Source: Propionivibrio dicarboxylicus
Lineage (GTDB): Bacteria > Pseudomonadota > Gammaproteobacteria > Burkholderiales > Rhodocyclaceae
NCBI RefSeq assembly: GCF_900099695.1
Contig: NZ_FNCY01000024.1
Location: 1-63,922 of the forward strand
Direction: 5' to 3'
Length of the DNA: 63,922 nucleotides
The translations under genes were made by a program, and so were the position numbers. Every line of letters begins with the position of its first letter. The stretch's first letter is position 1. Under the pieces are notes generated by a model. It was not told the DNA's origin and made no database searches. It saw only the letters and a program-made list of their open reading frames with translations. Shown piece after piece: positions 34,028-44,621 of the stretch.

Positions 34028-35383
34028 ATGATTCGCAAACTCATTTCCCGCGTCTTCGGCCGCAAACACGCCACCCACCCCGGCAAGTCCGACGCGCCGG
34101 CCGTCATTCCCGTCAGCCAGCACGGCATCCGCCGCGACGCGCTCAGCAGCGGCAGCCGCCGCACCGTTGAAACACTGCAACAACACGGCTACCAGGCCTT
34201 CGTCGTCGGCGGCGCCGTGCGCGACCTCATCGCCGGCATCTCGCCCAAGGACTACGACGTCGCCACCGACGCCACGCCAGAGCAGGTGCGCCAATGCTTC
34301 CGCCGCTCGCGCATCATCGGCCGCCGCTTCCAGATCGTGCACGTCATGATGGGCTCGGAAACCATCGAGGTCACCACCTTCCGCGGCCACCACGACGATC
34401 AGAGCGGCCCCCGCGCCCAAACCGACGCCGAGGGCCGCGTCCTGCGCGACAACGTCTTCGGCAACCAGTTGCAGGACGCGGCGCGACGCGATTTCACCGT
34501 CAATGCGCTCTATTACGACCCGAGCAAGGAAACCATCCTCGACTACCACCACGGCGTCGCCGACATCAAGCAGAAGACGCTGCGCATGATCGGCGACCCG
34601 GTCACGCGCTATCGCGAAGACCCGGTGCGCATGCTGCGCGCCGTGCGCCTCGCCGCCAAGCTCGGCCTGACGATCGCCCCGGACACGCGGCGACCGATCC
34701 GCGAACTCGCCGTACTGATCGAGAACGTGCCGCCGTCGCGCCTGTTCGACGAGATGCTCAAACTGCTGACCTCGGGCTACGCCGTCCGCTGCATCGAGCA
34801 ACTGCGCGCCGAAGGCCTGCACCAGGGCCTGCTGCCGCTGCTCGACGTCATCCTCGAACAGCCGCTCGGCGAACGTTTCGTCATGCTCGCGCTCGAGAAC
34901 ACCGACCGGCGCGTGCGCGCCGGCAAGGCGATCTCGCCGGGGTTCCTCTTCGCCACACTGCTCTGGCACGAAGTCCTGAGCAAATGGGAAGCGCTCAAAG
35001 CCGGCGGCGAGCGCGCCATTCCGGCGCTCTTCCAGGCCATGGACGAAGTGCTCGACGTGCAGGCGGAGAAGCTCGCGATCACCCGCCGCGTCGCCGGCGA
35101 CATCAAGGACATCTGGGCGCTGCAGCCGCGCTTCGAGCAGCGCACCGGCAAACGCCCCTACGGCCTGATCGAGCAGCCACGCTACCGCGCCGGCTACGAC
35201 TTCCTGCTGCTGCGCGCCGAATCGGGCGAGATCGAACAGGAACTCGCCGACTGGTGGACGCGCTTTATCGACGCCGACGGCGAGGAACGCGCCGCGCTCC
35301 TGCTCCCGGCCCAACCCGGCGACGCCAAGAAGCGCCGGCGGCGCAAGCGCAAGCCGAACAGCGCCGCTGCGGCCGCCGACTGA
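34028..35383 (+). CDS. pcnB: Poly(A) polymerase I
   Basis: From the ATG at 34028 it has 451 residues. The nucleotidyltransferase motif is VVGGAVRDLIAGISPKDYDV (GG at 61-62, metal-binding Asp 75 and 77), followed by VTTFRG and RRDFTVNALYYD. The RNA-binding half has GDPVTRYREDPVRMLRAVRL, and the tail is Lys/Arg-rich (KKRRRRKRK). The basic tail and motif spacing favour poly(A) polymerase over a CCA-adding enzyme. It adds 3' A tails that target RNA for decay. It sits in the usual hda-pcnB-folK setting. Confidence 0.93.
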   Translation: MIRKLISRVFGRKHATHPGKSDAPAVIPVSQHGIRRDALSSGSRRTVETLQQHGYQAFVVGGAVRDLIAGISPKDYDVATDATPEQVRQCFRRSRIIGRRFQIVHVMMGSETIEVTTFRGHHDDQSGPRAQTDAEGRVLRDNVFGNQLQDAARRDFTVNALYYDPSKETILDYHHGVADIKQKTLRMIGDPVTRYREDPVRMLRAVRLAAKLGLTIAPDTRRPIRELAVLIENVPPSRLFDEMLKLLTSGYAVRCIEQLRAEGLHQGLLPLLDVILEQPLGERFVMLALENTDRRVRAGKAISPGFLFATLLWHEVLSKWEALKAGGERAIPALFQAMDEVLDVQAEKLAITRRVAGDIKDIWALQPRFEQRTGKRPYGLIEQPRYRAGYDFLLLRAESGEIEQELADWWTRFIDADGEERAALLLPAQPGDAKKRRRRKRKPNSAAAAAD

Positions 35384-35429
35384 GCCCACCGCCTTTCCCG
35401 GATATCGCCCCGCAGTCACCCCGGTCATC

Positions 35430-35924
35430 ATGTCCATTGCCTATGTCGCCCTCGGCGCCAACCTCGACGACCCCGTCGCCCAGGTGCGCCGTGCCCTCGA
35501 CGCGCTGAAGGCGCTGCCCGGCGCCCGTCTGCAGCGCGCCTCCTCGCTCTACCGCACCGCGCCGGTCGGCATCCACGGCCAGCCCGACTTCATCAACGCC
35601 GTCGCCGCGCTCGAAACGACGCTGTCTCCGTCGGCGCTGCTCGACGAACTCTTCGCCATCGAAGCCGTTTTCGGCCGCCGCCGCGACTATTACCACGCGC
35701 CGCGCACGCTCGACCTCGACCTGCTGCTCTTCGACGATTGCGTCATCGACACCCCGACGCTGAGCGTGCCGCACCCGCGCATGCACCTGCGCGCCTTCGT
35801 CCTCGCACCGCTGCTCGAAATCGCCCCCGACTGCCGCATTCCCGGCCGCGGCAGCGCCGCCGCCTGGCGTCCGGCAACACAGATGCAGGCGATCGAGCGC
35901 CTGCCTGCAGACATCCACAATTGA
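35430..35924 (+). CDS. folK: 2-amino-4-hydroxy-6-hydroxymethyldihydropteridine pyrophosphokinase
   Basis: A 164-residue FolK with [40 protein letters not shown], and [20 protein letters not shown] (the signature with metal-binding Asp pair), ending [20 protein letters not shown]. It transfers pyrophosphate from ATP to the pterin alcohol in folate synthesis. It lies directly after pcnB and before panB. Confidence 0.97.
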   Translation: MSIAYVALGANLDDPVAQVRRALDALKALPGARLQRASSLYRTAPVGIHGQPDFINAVAALETTLSPSALLDELFAIEAVFGRRRDYYHAPRTLDLDLLLFDDCVIDTPTLSVPHPRMHLRAFVLAPLLEIAPDCRIPGRGSAAAWRPATQMQAIERLPADIHN

Positions 35925-35988
35925 CGCAAGGCCCCGAAGTCCGTATATCCTTGCGCCCATCCAACATTTCCACCTTGAGACCTTACTC

Positions 35989-37660
<1,672 letters not shown>

Positions 37661-37753
37661 GTTGTTACGTAAAGCCACAACTTGACAGCCCCGACACAGG
37701 GTCTAGAATCTCCCTCCCGGTTTCCCAACCTGCCAGCGCATCAAGACATCATC

Positions 37754-38134
37754 ATGCAAAGAACCATGCTCAAATCCAAGCTGCATCGTGTCACCACGAC
37801 GCACTCCGAGTTGCATTACGAGGGCTCGTGTGCGATCGACGACGATCTGCTTGAAGCAGCGGACATCATCGAGAACGAACAGATCGTGATCTGGAACGTC
37901 AATAACGGCGAACGCTTCACGACCTATGCCATCCGCGCCGAACGCGGGTCGGGCATCATCTCGGTCAATGGCTCGGCGGCTCGCCGTGCCGCCCCGGGCG
38001 ACCTCCTGATCATCGCCAGCTTCGCCAATTACGACGAAGCCGAACTGGCGAATCACAAGCCGAAGCTCATCTACGCCGACGCGCAGAACCGTATCGCGCG
38101 CACCGGCGACACCATCCCGACGCAAAAAGCCTGA
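37754..38134 (+). CDS. panD: Aspartate 1-decarboxylase, self-cleaving proenzyme
   Basis: From the ATG at 37754 it has 126 residues. With this start the processing site Gly24-Ser25 falls at the canonical position (YEGSCAID), which decides against the internal ATG four codons later. The remaining motifs are [20 protein letters not shown] and [19 protein letters not shown]. Ser25 becomes the pyruvoyl group that decarboxylates aspartate to beta-alanine. The stop TGA abuts base-to-base the stop of the convergent histidine kinase. Confidence 0.96.
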   Translation: MQRTMLKSKLHRVTTTHSELHYEGSCAIDDDLLEAADIIENEQIVIWNVNNGERFTTYAIRAERGSGIISVNGSAARRAAPGDLLIIASFANYDEAELANHKPKLIYADAQNRIARTGDTIPTQKA

Positions 38135-40339
38135 TCATCCGACCGGCGGACGCGCGTCGTCCGCCCGGCGCAGCCTGGCCAGCACCGCTGCCAGTGCTTC
38201 GAAGCGGTACGGCTTGCTGATGAAGTCGTCCATTCCCGCCGCCTGACACTCCTGCCGATCGCTGTCGAAAGCATTGGCCGTCATGGCGACGATCGGAATC
38301 GGAGGCGTATTGCCGTTCTGGCGCTCCCAGGCGCGGATCATCCGTGTCGCCTGCAGCCCATCCATCACCGGCATCTGGATGTCCATCAGGATGACATCCG
38401 GGACAGCGCCGCCGACCACCGCATCCACCGCCTGCTGACCGTCCTCGGCGATCGACACGGCGACCTCGAGCTTGGCCAGCAAGGCTGAAATCACCTTGCG
38501 ATTGACGGCGTTATCCTCGACGACCAGCGCGCGCATGCCGCGACACACGCCGTCGGCGGTCGACACACGCTCGCCCTGACGCGCTTCCTGGCCGGCGGCA
38601 ACCGTTTCCGTCTCGCAAGTAAACCAGAAACGGGACCCCTGTCCGGGCACGCTCTCGACACCGACCTCGCCCCCCATCAGGTGTGCCAGACTCTGAACGA
38701 TCGACAGGCCGAGACCGGTGCCGCCAAATTCGCGCGTCGTCGAGTTGTCGGCCTGGGAAAACGGCTCGAACAACGCCGCCAGCTTGTCGGCGGCGATGCC
38801 GATGCCGGTATCGCGCACCGAAAACTCCAGCAAGGCAGCGCCATCGCCGCGCCCGCATTCGCGGCCCTCGATCGTGACGCTGCCGCTCGGCGTGAATTTG
38901 ATCGCATTGCTGACGAGATTCGCCAGCATCTGGCGCAGACGATAGACGTCGGCGCGGCAGCGCTGTCCCGCATCGCCATGCCACTCGCATTGCAACTGCA
39001 GATCCTTGCTCGTCGCCGACCCGGAAAAGAGATGGCCGACCTCGCGGATCAGCTGGTCCGGCGCGAACACGGCCGGCTCCAGCACCATCTTGCCGGCTTC
39101 GATCTTGGAGAGGTCGAGGATGTCGTTGAGCAGATTGAGCAGCGACTGGCCGGACGTCAGGATCGTCCGGGTGAACTCCTGACGCTCGGCCTCGGCCGTT
39201 TTCGGCATCAGCAGGAGTTGCGCCATGCCGAGGATGCCGTTGATCGGCGTGCGGATTTCGTGCGACATCGTCGCCAGGAAGCGGCTCTTGGCGAGATTGG
39301 CCGACTCGGCCTCGGCCTTGAGCCGGCTCATTTCGGCCAGATGCGCCTCGCGCTGCGACAGGATGCGCAGCAAGGCGAGCAGGGCGAGCAGCAGCACCAG
39401 CATGGCCGCCGCCGACATGCCGGCAATCGTCCAGGCCGAAGTACGCCAGCGCGCCAGGAAAAGATCCTCGGGAATGACAAGCACGACTGCCAGCGGATAG
39501 CGGTCAAGCTGCCGCGCCGCCGTCAGCCGCAGCTCGGGCTGCCCGGTCGAAAAGCGCGGCGTGCTGCGCAACAGCACGGCATCGCGCAGTTTCATGCGCT
39601 CAATCACCTCGTAAGCGCCGCCACTGCGGTTGATCGTGCCGATCACCTCGTCCCGGTACGGCCAGCGCGTCAGCAAGGTCAGATCGTTGCGAAACAGGCT
39701 GATCGTCGTGCCCTCGCCGGTATTTTTTGCGATGCGCTCGAAGAAGTCGGTGAACGCATCGACCGACATGCCGACCAGCACCATGCCGAGAAACTCACCC
39801 GACGCGTCGTTGAGCCGCCGGCTGATGTAGAAGGTCCACTTGCCGTTGCCCTTGTTGCGCACCGGCTGGCTGATGAAGTCGCCGAGCGCCGGATTATCGA
39901 CGTGCGCCTTGAAATAGTCGCGCTCGGCGAGATTGATCGGCGGGATCGGATAGGCGCGACTGAAATTGATGTTGTCGCCGTTGGCTGCGACAATGCTGGC
40001 GACATCGATCTGCGGCAGGCCACGGATGCGCTCGCGCAGCATCTCGTGGATCTCGGGCGTCGCCAGCTTCTGGCGGAACGCCGCCTGATCCCGCACGCCG
40101 GCGGCACGAACCCGGTCGGTCACCGAGTCGAGCACGAGGTACGCAGCGAAAACCGTCTGTTCGGTCTGCTCGGCAAGCAGCAGCGACATGGTGCTCATCT
40201 GCCGCTGCCAGTCCTCGATCTCGCGTTCGCGCAAGGCCAGCACGGCAACGATCGCAACGACGGCCATGGCGACCATCAGCACGCCGCCGGCGATGCCGAC
40301 GACGCGACTTGCCCGCAGCCGAAAGTCTCCCACGTCCAT
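38135..40339 (-). CDS. Membrane hybrid sensor histidine kinase with periplasmic Cache-like domain
   Basis: From the ATG at 40339, behind GGGGGG, it has 734 residues. Membrane helices at about 13-36 and 301-324 enclose a PDC/Cache-like sensor (50-290). The kinase core has [18 protein letters not shown] (phospho-His 360), the N box [17 protein letters not shown] and [11 protein letters not shown]-terminal receiver has Asp653 in [11 protein letters not shown] and the lysine in SKPYRFEAL. There is no HPt domain, so the phosphate must pass to a separate HPt protein. No response regulator lies next to it. The signal is unknown; Cache domains often bind amino or carboxylic acids. Confidence 0.92.
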   Translation of the reverse strand: MDVGDFRLRASRVVGIAGGVLMVAMAVVAIVAVLALREREIEDWQRQMSTMSLLLAEQTEQTVFAAYLVLDSVTDRVRAAGVRDQAAFRQKLATPEIHEMLRERIRGLPQIDVASIVAANGDNINFSRAYPIPPINLAERDYFKAHVDNPALGDFISQPVRNKGNGKWTFYISRRLNDASGEFLGMVLVGMSVDAFTDFFERIAKNTGEGTTISLFRNDLTLLTRWPYRDEVIGTINRSGGAYEVIERMKLRDAVLLRSTPRFSTGQPELRLTAARQLDRYPLAVVLVIPEDLFLARWRTSAWTIAGMSAAAMLVLLLALLALLRILSQREAHLAEMSRLKAEAESANLAKSRFLATMSHEIRTPINGILGMAQLLLMPKTAEAERQEFTRTILTSGQSLLNLLNDILDLSKIEAGKMVLEPAVFAPDQLIREVGHLFSGSATSKDLQLQCEWHGDAGQRCRADVYRLRQMLANLVSNAIKFTPSGSVTIEGRECGRGDGAALLEFSVRDTGIGIAADKLAALFEPFSQADNSTTREFGGTGLGLSIVQSLAHLMGGEVGVESVPGQGSRFWFTCETETVAAGQEARQGERVSTADGVCRGMRALVVEDNAVNRKVISALLAKLEVAVSIAEDGQQAVDAVVGGAVPDVILMDIQMPVMDGLQATRMIRAWERQNGNTPPIPIVAMTANAFDSDRQECQAAGMDDFISKPYRFEALAAVLARLRRADDARPPVG

Positions 40340-40500
40340 TCTGCCCCCCGCCGGCATCGCATCGGCATCCAGTGTATCCCCCGCAACGGCCTCCGGGCAA
40401 CGATTTGGCGCGAGCCGCAGGCGATCGGCGAAGGCGACGGCCGGGCAATAAAAAGCCGTTCCCGGCGGAAACCCCGTAATTTCGCTAAAATTGCCGGGTT

Positions 40501-40528
40501 GGATCGTCATGCCCCGGTATGACGATCC
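40501..40528 (+). promoter_or_regulatory. Perfect hairpin in the serC leader
   Basis: GGATCGTCAT (40501-40510) and ATGACGATCC (40519-40528) form a 10-bp stem with an 8-base loop, followed by TTGCCTTTTTCC. It lies 54 bases before serC. A TAAAAT-like -10 lies just upstream (about 40485-40490). It may be an attenuator or an mRNA-stabilising structure; no leader peptide is seen. Confidence 0.4.
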
Positions 40529-40581
40529 TTGCCTTTTTCCGATTGCCCGTCTTTTCACCTTCCATTCAGAAAGGATTTTCC

Positions 40582-41664
40582 ATGGATCGCATCTTCAATT
40601 TCAGCGCCGGCCCCGCCGCGCTGCCGCAGGCCGTCCTCGAACAGGCTCGCGACGAACTCGTCAACTGGCAGGGTTGCGGCATGTCGGTCATGGAAATGTC
40701 GCACCGCGGCAAGGAATACATGGGCATCCAGGCCGAGGCCGAAGCCGACCTGCGCGAACTGATGAACATCCCCGCCAACTACAAGGTGCTGTTCCTGCAA
40801 GGCGGCGCCTCGATGCAGTTCGCCATGGTGCCGATGAACCTCTTCCGCGGCAAAGCTTCGGCCGACTACCTCAATACCGGCGAGTGGTCGAAGAAGGCGA
40901 TCAAGGAAGCCCAGAAGTACGGCAAGGTCAACGTCGTCGCCTCCTCAGAAGACAAGAACTTCACCTACGCGCCGGCCCAAAGCGCCTGGAAGCTCGACCC
41001 CAACGCCGCCTACGTGCATTACACGACGAACGAGACGATCGGCGGCGTTGAAATCTTCTGGACGCCGGAAACCGGCAATGTGCCGCTCGTCGCCGACATG
41101 TCCTCGGACATCCTCTCGCGCCCGATCGACGTCTCGAAATTCGGCCTGATCTACGCCGGTGCGCAGAAGAACATTGGCCCGGCCGGCCTGACCATCGTCA
41201 TCGTCCGCGAAGACCTGCTCGGACAACTCGTCCCCGGCACGCCGACGATGTTCGACTACAAGATCGCCGCCGACAACGACTCGATGTACAACACCCCGTC
41301 GACCTATGCCATCTACATCGCCGGCCTGGTCTTCAAGTGGCTCAAGAAGAACGGCGGCATCGCCGCCATGGAAAAGGTCAACCGCGCCAAGGCCAAGCTG
41401 ATCTACGACTTCCTCGACCAGTCGAAATTCTTCCAGTCGCCGGTCGCCGTCGAGAACCGTTCGCTGATGAACATTCCGTTCACGCTCAAGGACGCGGCGC
41501 TCGACGACGAATTCCTCAAGGCGGCGAAGGCCCGCGGCATGGTCCAGCTCAAGGGACACCGCTCGGTCGGCGGCATGCGCGCCTCGATCTACAACGCCAT
41601 GCCGATCGAAGGCGTACAGGCCCTCGTCGCGCTGATGAAGGAATTCGAACAGCAACACGGCTGA
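40582..41664 (+). CDS. serC: Phosphoserine aminotransferase
   Basis: From the ATG at 40582, behind AAGGA, it has 360 residues. The signatures are [81 protein letters not shown] and the PLP-binding lysine in [12 protein letters not shown]. It transaminates 3-phosphohydroxypyruvate with glutamate. serA lies 117 bases downstream, beyond a terminator-like hairpin. Confidence 0.98.
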   Translation: MDRIFNFSAGPAALPQAVLEQARDELVNWQGCGMSVMEMSHRGKEYMGIQAEAEADLRELMNIPANYKVLFLQGGASMQFAMVPMNLFRGKASADYLNTGEWSKKAIKEAQKYGKVNVVASSEDKNFTYAPAQSAWKLDPNAAYVHYTTNETIGGVEIFWTPETGNVPLVADMSSDILSRPIDVSKFGLIYAGAQKNIGPAGLTIVIVREDLLGQLVPGTPTMFDYKIAADNDSMYNTPSTYAIYIAGLVFKWLKKNGGIAAMEKVNRAKAKLIYDFLDQSKFFQSPVAVENRSLMNIPFTLKDAALDDEFLKAAKARGMVQLKGHRSVGGMRASIYNAMPIEGVQALVALMKEFEQQHG

Positions 41665-41675
41665 GCCCGCCGCAA

Positions 41676-41710
41676 CGCCCCGGCCGCCCTGCGCGGCCCG
41701 GGCGCTTTTT
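41676..41710 (+). terminator. Terminator-like hairpin between serC and serA
   Basis: GCCCCGGCCGC and GCGGCCCGGGCGC pair with one mismatch and are followed by TTTTT. Readthrough to serA is possible, as serA has its own space for a promoter (41711-41781). Confidence 0.65.
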
Positions 41711-41781
41711 GCTGATGCCAACAACATGCGCCCGGCGCATCGTCCGCGCCGGTCACGACACTTAATGTCGAGGACATATTC

Positions 41782-42951
41782 ATGACCCGCAAGATCCAGA
41801 CGCTCAACTCGATTTCCAAGAAGGGCCTCGCCCGCCTGCCCGAGGGCTACACCGTCGCCAACGACATCGCCGCGCCGGACGCGATCCTCGTCCGCTCGCA
41901 GCTCATGCATGACATGGCGATAGCCGACAGCGTGCTCTGCATCGGCCGCGCCGGCGCCGGCACCAACAACATCCCGGTCAAGGCGATGAGCGACAAGGGC
42001 GTCGTCGTCTTCAACGCGCCCGGCGCCAACGCCAACGCCGTCAAGGAACTCGTCATCGCCGGCATGCTCCTCGGCACGCGCAACCTGTTTCCGGCGCTGC
42101 GCTTTGTCAACGGCCTCGTCGGCGACGACGAATCGCTGCTCAAGCAGGCCGAAGCCGGCAAGAAGCACTTTGTCGGCCACGAACTGCGCGGCAGCACGCT
42201 CGGCATCATCGGCCTCGGCGCGATCGGCTCGCAGCTCGCCGAGTCGGCCATCCAGCTCGGCATGAACGTCGTCGGCTATGACCCCGAAATCACCGTCGAC
42301 GCCGCCTGGCGACTGCCCTCGCAGGTGCGCAAGGCGACCAGCGTCGATGACCTCGTCAAGCGCGCCGATTTCATCAGCCTGCACGTGCCGCTGCTGCCCG
42401 CGACCAAGGACCTGATCAATGCCGAACGCATCAAGCTGATGAAGAAGGGCGCCATCCTGCTCAACTTCTCGCGCGAAGGCATCGTCAATGACCGCGCCGC
42501 CTTCGACGGCCTCAACGAAGGCCGCCTGCACGCCTATGTCTGCGACTTCCCGAGCAACCTGCTGCGCAGCCATCCGAACTTCGTCGCACTGCCGCACCTT
42601 GGCGCGTCGACCGAGGAAGCCGAGGAAAACTGCGCGATCATGGTCGCCGAACAGGTCGCCGACTATCTCGAGAACGGCAACATCCTCAACGCCGTGAACT
42701 TCCCGAACATCTCGATGCCGCGCGAATCGGCGTACCGACTGGCGATCGCCAACGCCAACGTGCCGAACATGCTCGGCCAGATCTCGACCGCGCTCGCCGG
42801 CGCCGGGCTCAACATCCACAACATGGTCAACAAGTCACGCGGCGACTTCGCCTTCACGCTGGTCGATGTCGAAAGCGCCGTCCCGCAGACGCTGATCGAC
42901 CAGCTCAAGACGATCGGCGGCGTGTTGCGCGTCCGTTACCTGCCGGCCTGA
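41782..42951 (+). CDS. serA: D-3-phosphoglycerate dehydrogenase with ACT domain
   Basis: A 389-residue SerA. It has the substrate loop IGRAGAGTNNIPVKAMSDKG, the NAD motif LGIIGLGAIGSQLAESAI, catalytic Arg in NFSREGIVND, and the His of LPHLGASTEEAEENCA. A C-terminal ACT domain (MLGQISTALAGAGLNIHNMV) would give serine feedback. There is no ASB insertion domain. A GAGGA site lies 7 bases upstream. It feeds serC in the serine pathway. Confidence 0.95.
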   Translation: MTRKIQTLNSISKKGLARLPEGYTVANDIAAPDAILVRSQLMHDMAIADSVLCIGRAGAGTNNIPVKAMSDKGVVVFNAPGANANAVKELVIAGMLLGTRNLFPALRFVNGLVGDDESLLKQAEAGKKHFVGHELRGSTLGIIGLGAIGSQLAESAIQLGMNVVGYDPEITVDAAWRLPSQVRKATSVDDLVKRADFISLHVPLLPATKDLINAERIKLMKKGAILLNFSREGIVNDRAAFDGLNEGRLHAYVCDFPSNLLRSHPNFVALPHLGASTEEAEENCAIMVAEQVADYLENGNILNAVNFPNISMPRESAYRLAIANANVPNMLGQISTALAGAGLNIHNMVNKSRGDFAFTLVDVESAVPQTLIDQLKTIGGVLRVRYLPA

Positions 42952-42968
42952 TTCCAGACGGCATTCCC

Positions 42969-42994
42969 CGGGGGCGGCAAGGCCCCCGCTTTTT
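42969..42994 (+). terminator. Rho-independent terminator of serA
   Basis: CGGGGGC and GCCCCCG pair around a 6-base loop, followed by CTTTTT. It lies about 18 bases after the serA stop and before the DUF3088 gene's ribosome site. Confidence 0.85.
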
Positions 42995-43008
42995 CCAAGG
43001 AGACCCTG

Positions 43009-43353
43009 ATGAGCCGTGACATCCTGTTCCTGCTGGCCCCGGACCATATCCAGAGCGAAGGCAAGTTCCGCTACTGTCCCGACTGCGCGCTGGTGGCCGG
43101 CTATCTGAGTTTCTATCCGGCCGTCGCCAACGCGATCGACGTGCGTCGCGTCGCGCCACCGCGGCCGCGCCCCGAAATCGTCGCGCTGCTCGGCGAGGCG
43201 AACCAGGGCGCACCGGTGCTCGTCCTCGCCGCGTCGTCACCGACGCTGCCCGGCATCGCCATCAAGGAAGCCCAGGGCAAGCGCTTCATCGATGTGCCGG
43301 GCGACATCCTGGCCTATCTCGGCCAGCGTTATCCCGGCGGCCTGCCGCTCTAG
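43009..43353 (+). CDS. DUF3088 (thioredoxin-like) protein
   Basis: A 114-residue soluble protein, begins MSRDILFLLAPDHIQSEGKF and has the YCPDCALVAGYLSFYP segment with a CPxC pair typical of DUF3088. The C-terminal part GQRFIDVPGDILAYLGQ-type sequence is also conserved. No function is established for the family; the CPDC motif suggests thiol chemistry. It has an AAGGAG site and precedes the cytochrome gene by 7 bases, so the two are probably cotranscribed. Confidence 0.75.
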   Translation: MSRDILFLLAPDHIQSEGKFRYCPDCALVAGYLSFYPAVANAIDVRRVAPPRPRPEIVALLGEANQGAPVLVLAASSPTLPGIAIKEAQGKRFIDVPGDILAYLGQRYPGGLPL

Positions 43354-43360
43354 CCATCCG

Positions 43361-43924
43361 ATGCGCCAGACACTCGCCGCCCTGGCAGCCGCTTTCCTCA
43401 GTACCCTCGCCTTCGCCGCGCCGGCCGGGCTTGAGGCCTGCGCGCGCTGCCACGGTGTCGACGGCATCGCCACCGACCCGGCGACGCCGCATCTGGCCGG
43501 TCTCGACGCCGGCTACCTGAGCCGCCAGGTCGCCGCTTTCGCCGACGGCCGGCGGCGCCAGGACGACATGAGCACGCTGGCCGGCGACATCGATGCCGAA
43601 CGCCTGGCGCCCCTCCTGCGCTGGTACGCCAGCCGACCGCCTTTCCCGGCCGGCGACGCAGCGCGTCCCGGCGCCGCGCAGACACTCTATGACGAAGGCC
43701 GGACGCAGATCGGCACACCGGCCTGCGTCACCTGCCACCAGCCCGACGGCGTCGGCAACGCGCGCTTTCCGCGCCTCGCCGGCCAGAAGAAGGCCTATCT
43801 CGTCGCGCAGCTCGAAGCGTTCAGGAGCGGCCGGCGGGGGACCGATCCGGCGATGACGGAAACGGCACGCAGCCTCAGCGCCGGTGACATCCGCGCGCTC
43901 GCCGACGCCCTCGGCCGCGACTAG
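43361..43924 (+). CDS. Periplasmic dihaem cytochrome c (c4-like)
   Basis: A 187-residue protein with a signal peptide (cleavage near AFA-AP, residue 20) and two CXXCH haem sites, CARCH (27-31) and CVTCH (122-126). Each half has the PHLAGLDAGYLSRQVAAF / PRLAGQKKAYLVAQLEAF pattern of cytochrome c4-like proteins, with candidate Met ligands (DDMST, DPAMTET). It would carry electrons in the periplasm. It faces the octaheme reductase cluster convergently with only 4 bases between stops and could be its electron donor, though this is inference. Confidence 0.85.
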   Translation: MRQTLAALAAAFLSTLAFAAPAGLEACARCHGVDGIATDPATPHLAGLDAGYLSRQVAAFADGRRRQDDMSTLAGDIDAERLAPLLRWYASRPPFPAGDAARPGAAQTLYDEGRTQIGTPACVTCHQPDGVGNARFPRLAGQKKAYLVAQLEAFRSGRRGTDPAMTETARSLSAGDIRALADALGRD

Positions 43925-43928
43925 CCCC

Positions 43929-44621
43929 CTATTTCGGCGATGACGCCGGCGCCGCCGCCTCGCCAAGACCGGCGGCGTGCTCGGCCTTACCGCGCGCCTG
44001 CTTGAGCGCCGTCTCGATATCCTGATAGAACTCGCTGCCGGGCGGCAGGCGCTTGAGCAGGTGCCGCCAGTAGAACGCCGCCTGCGCCCATTCCTGACGC
44101 TGGTACGCGGCCAGCCCGGCGAGTTCGAGCGCCTTTTCTTCCTGCGGATCGAGTTCGAGCGCGGCCTCGACCTTCGCCCGCGCACGCTTCTGCAGATCGC
44201 CCTGATCGGCCAGCGCCATCGCTTCGGCATGATGCGAGAGATAGCGCGCCGTCGTCGGCGCCAGCTTCACCGCCTTCGCCAGCGCCGTCTCGGCCTCGGC
44301 GATGCGCTGCTGCGCCTGATAGGCGCGTCCGAGCACATACCAGCCCTCGGCATCGTCGGGTTGTTTCTTGAGCCGCGCTTCGAGCGCTGCCAGCATCGCC
44401 TCGGCGTCGTGGCTGCGTCCCTGCAAGGCTGGCTCGACATCGAGAATCGCCGGCGCACCGAGTTGGCGATACAGCCCGAAGGTCGCCAGCGGTACGACAA
44501 GGGCGAGCAGCCAGAGCCAGCGCGGCTGTTCCCCGATCGTGCGACGCCGCCAGAGCGGCACGAGCGCGCTGGCCAGCGCGACCAGAACCAGGCCGGCAGC
44601 GGCTAAACCGAAGGTCATCAT
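43929..44621 (-). CDS. CcmI/NrfG-like TPR subunit of a haem lyase
   Basis: From the ATG at 44621 (GGAG with 7-base spacing) it has 230 residues. A signal anchor and a second hydrophobic helix are followed by three TPR repeats (EGWYVLGRAYQAQQRIAEAE, TARYLSHHAEAMALADQGDL, EKALELAGLAAYQRQEWAQA). NrfG and CcmI use TPRs to grip the C-terminus of the apocytochrome. Its start overlaps the stop of the CcmF/NrfE gene (ATGATGA). In this setting it is probably dedicated to the octaheme reductase upstream. Confidence 0.85.
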   Translation of the reverse strand: MMTFGLAAAGLVLVALASALVPLWRRRTIGEQPRWLWLLALVVPLATFGLYRQLGAPAILDVEPALQGRSHDAEAMLAALEARLKKQPDDAEGWYVLGRAYQAQQRIAEAETALAKAVKLAPTTARYLSHHAEAMALADQGDLQKRARAKVEAALELDPQEEKALELAGLAAYQRQEWAQAAFYWRHLLKRLPPGSEFYQDIETALKQARGKAEHAAGLGEAAAPASSPK

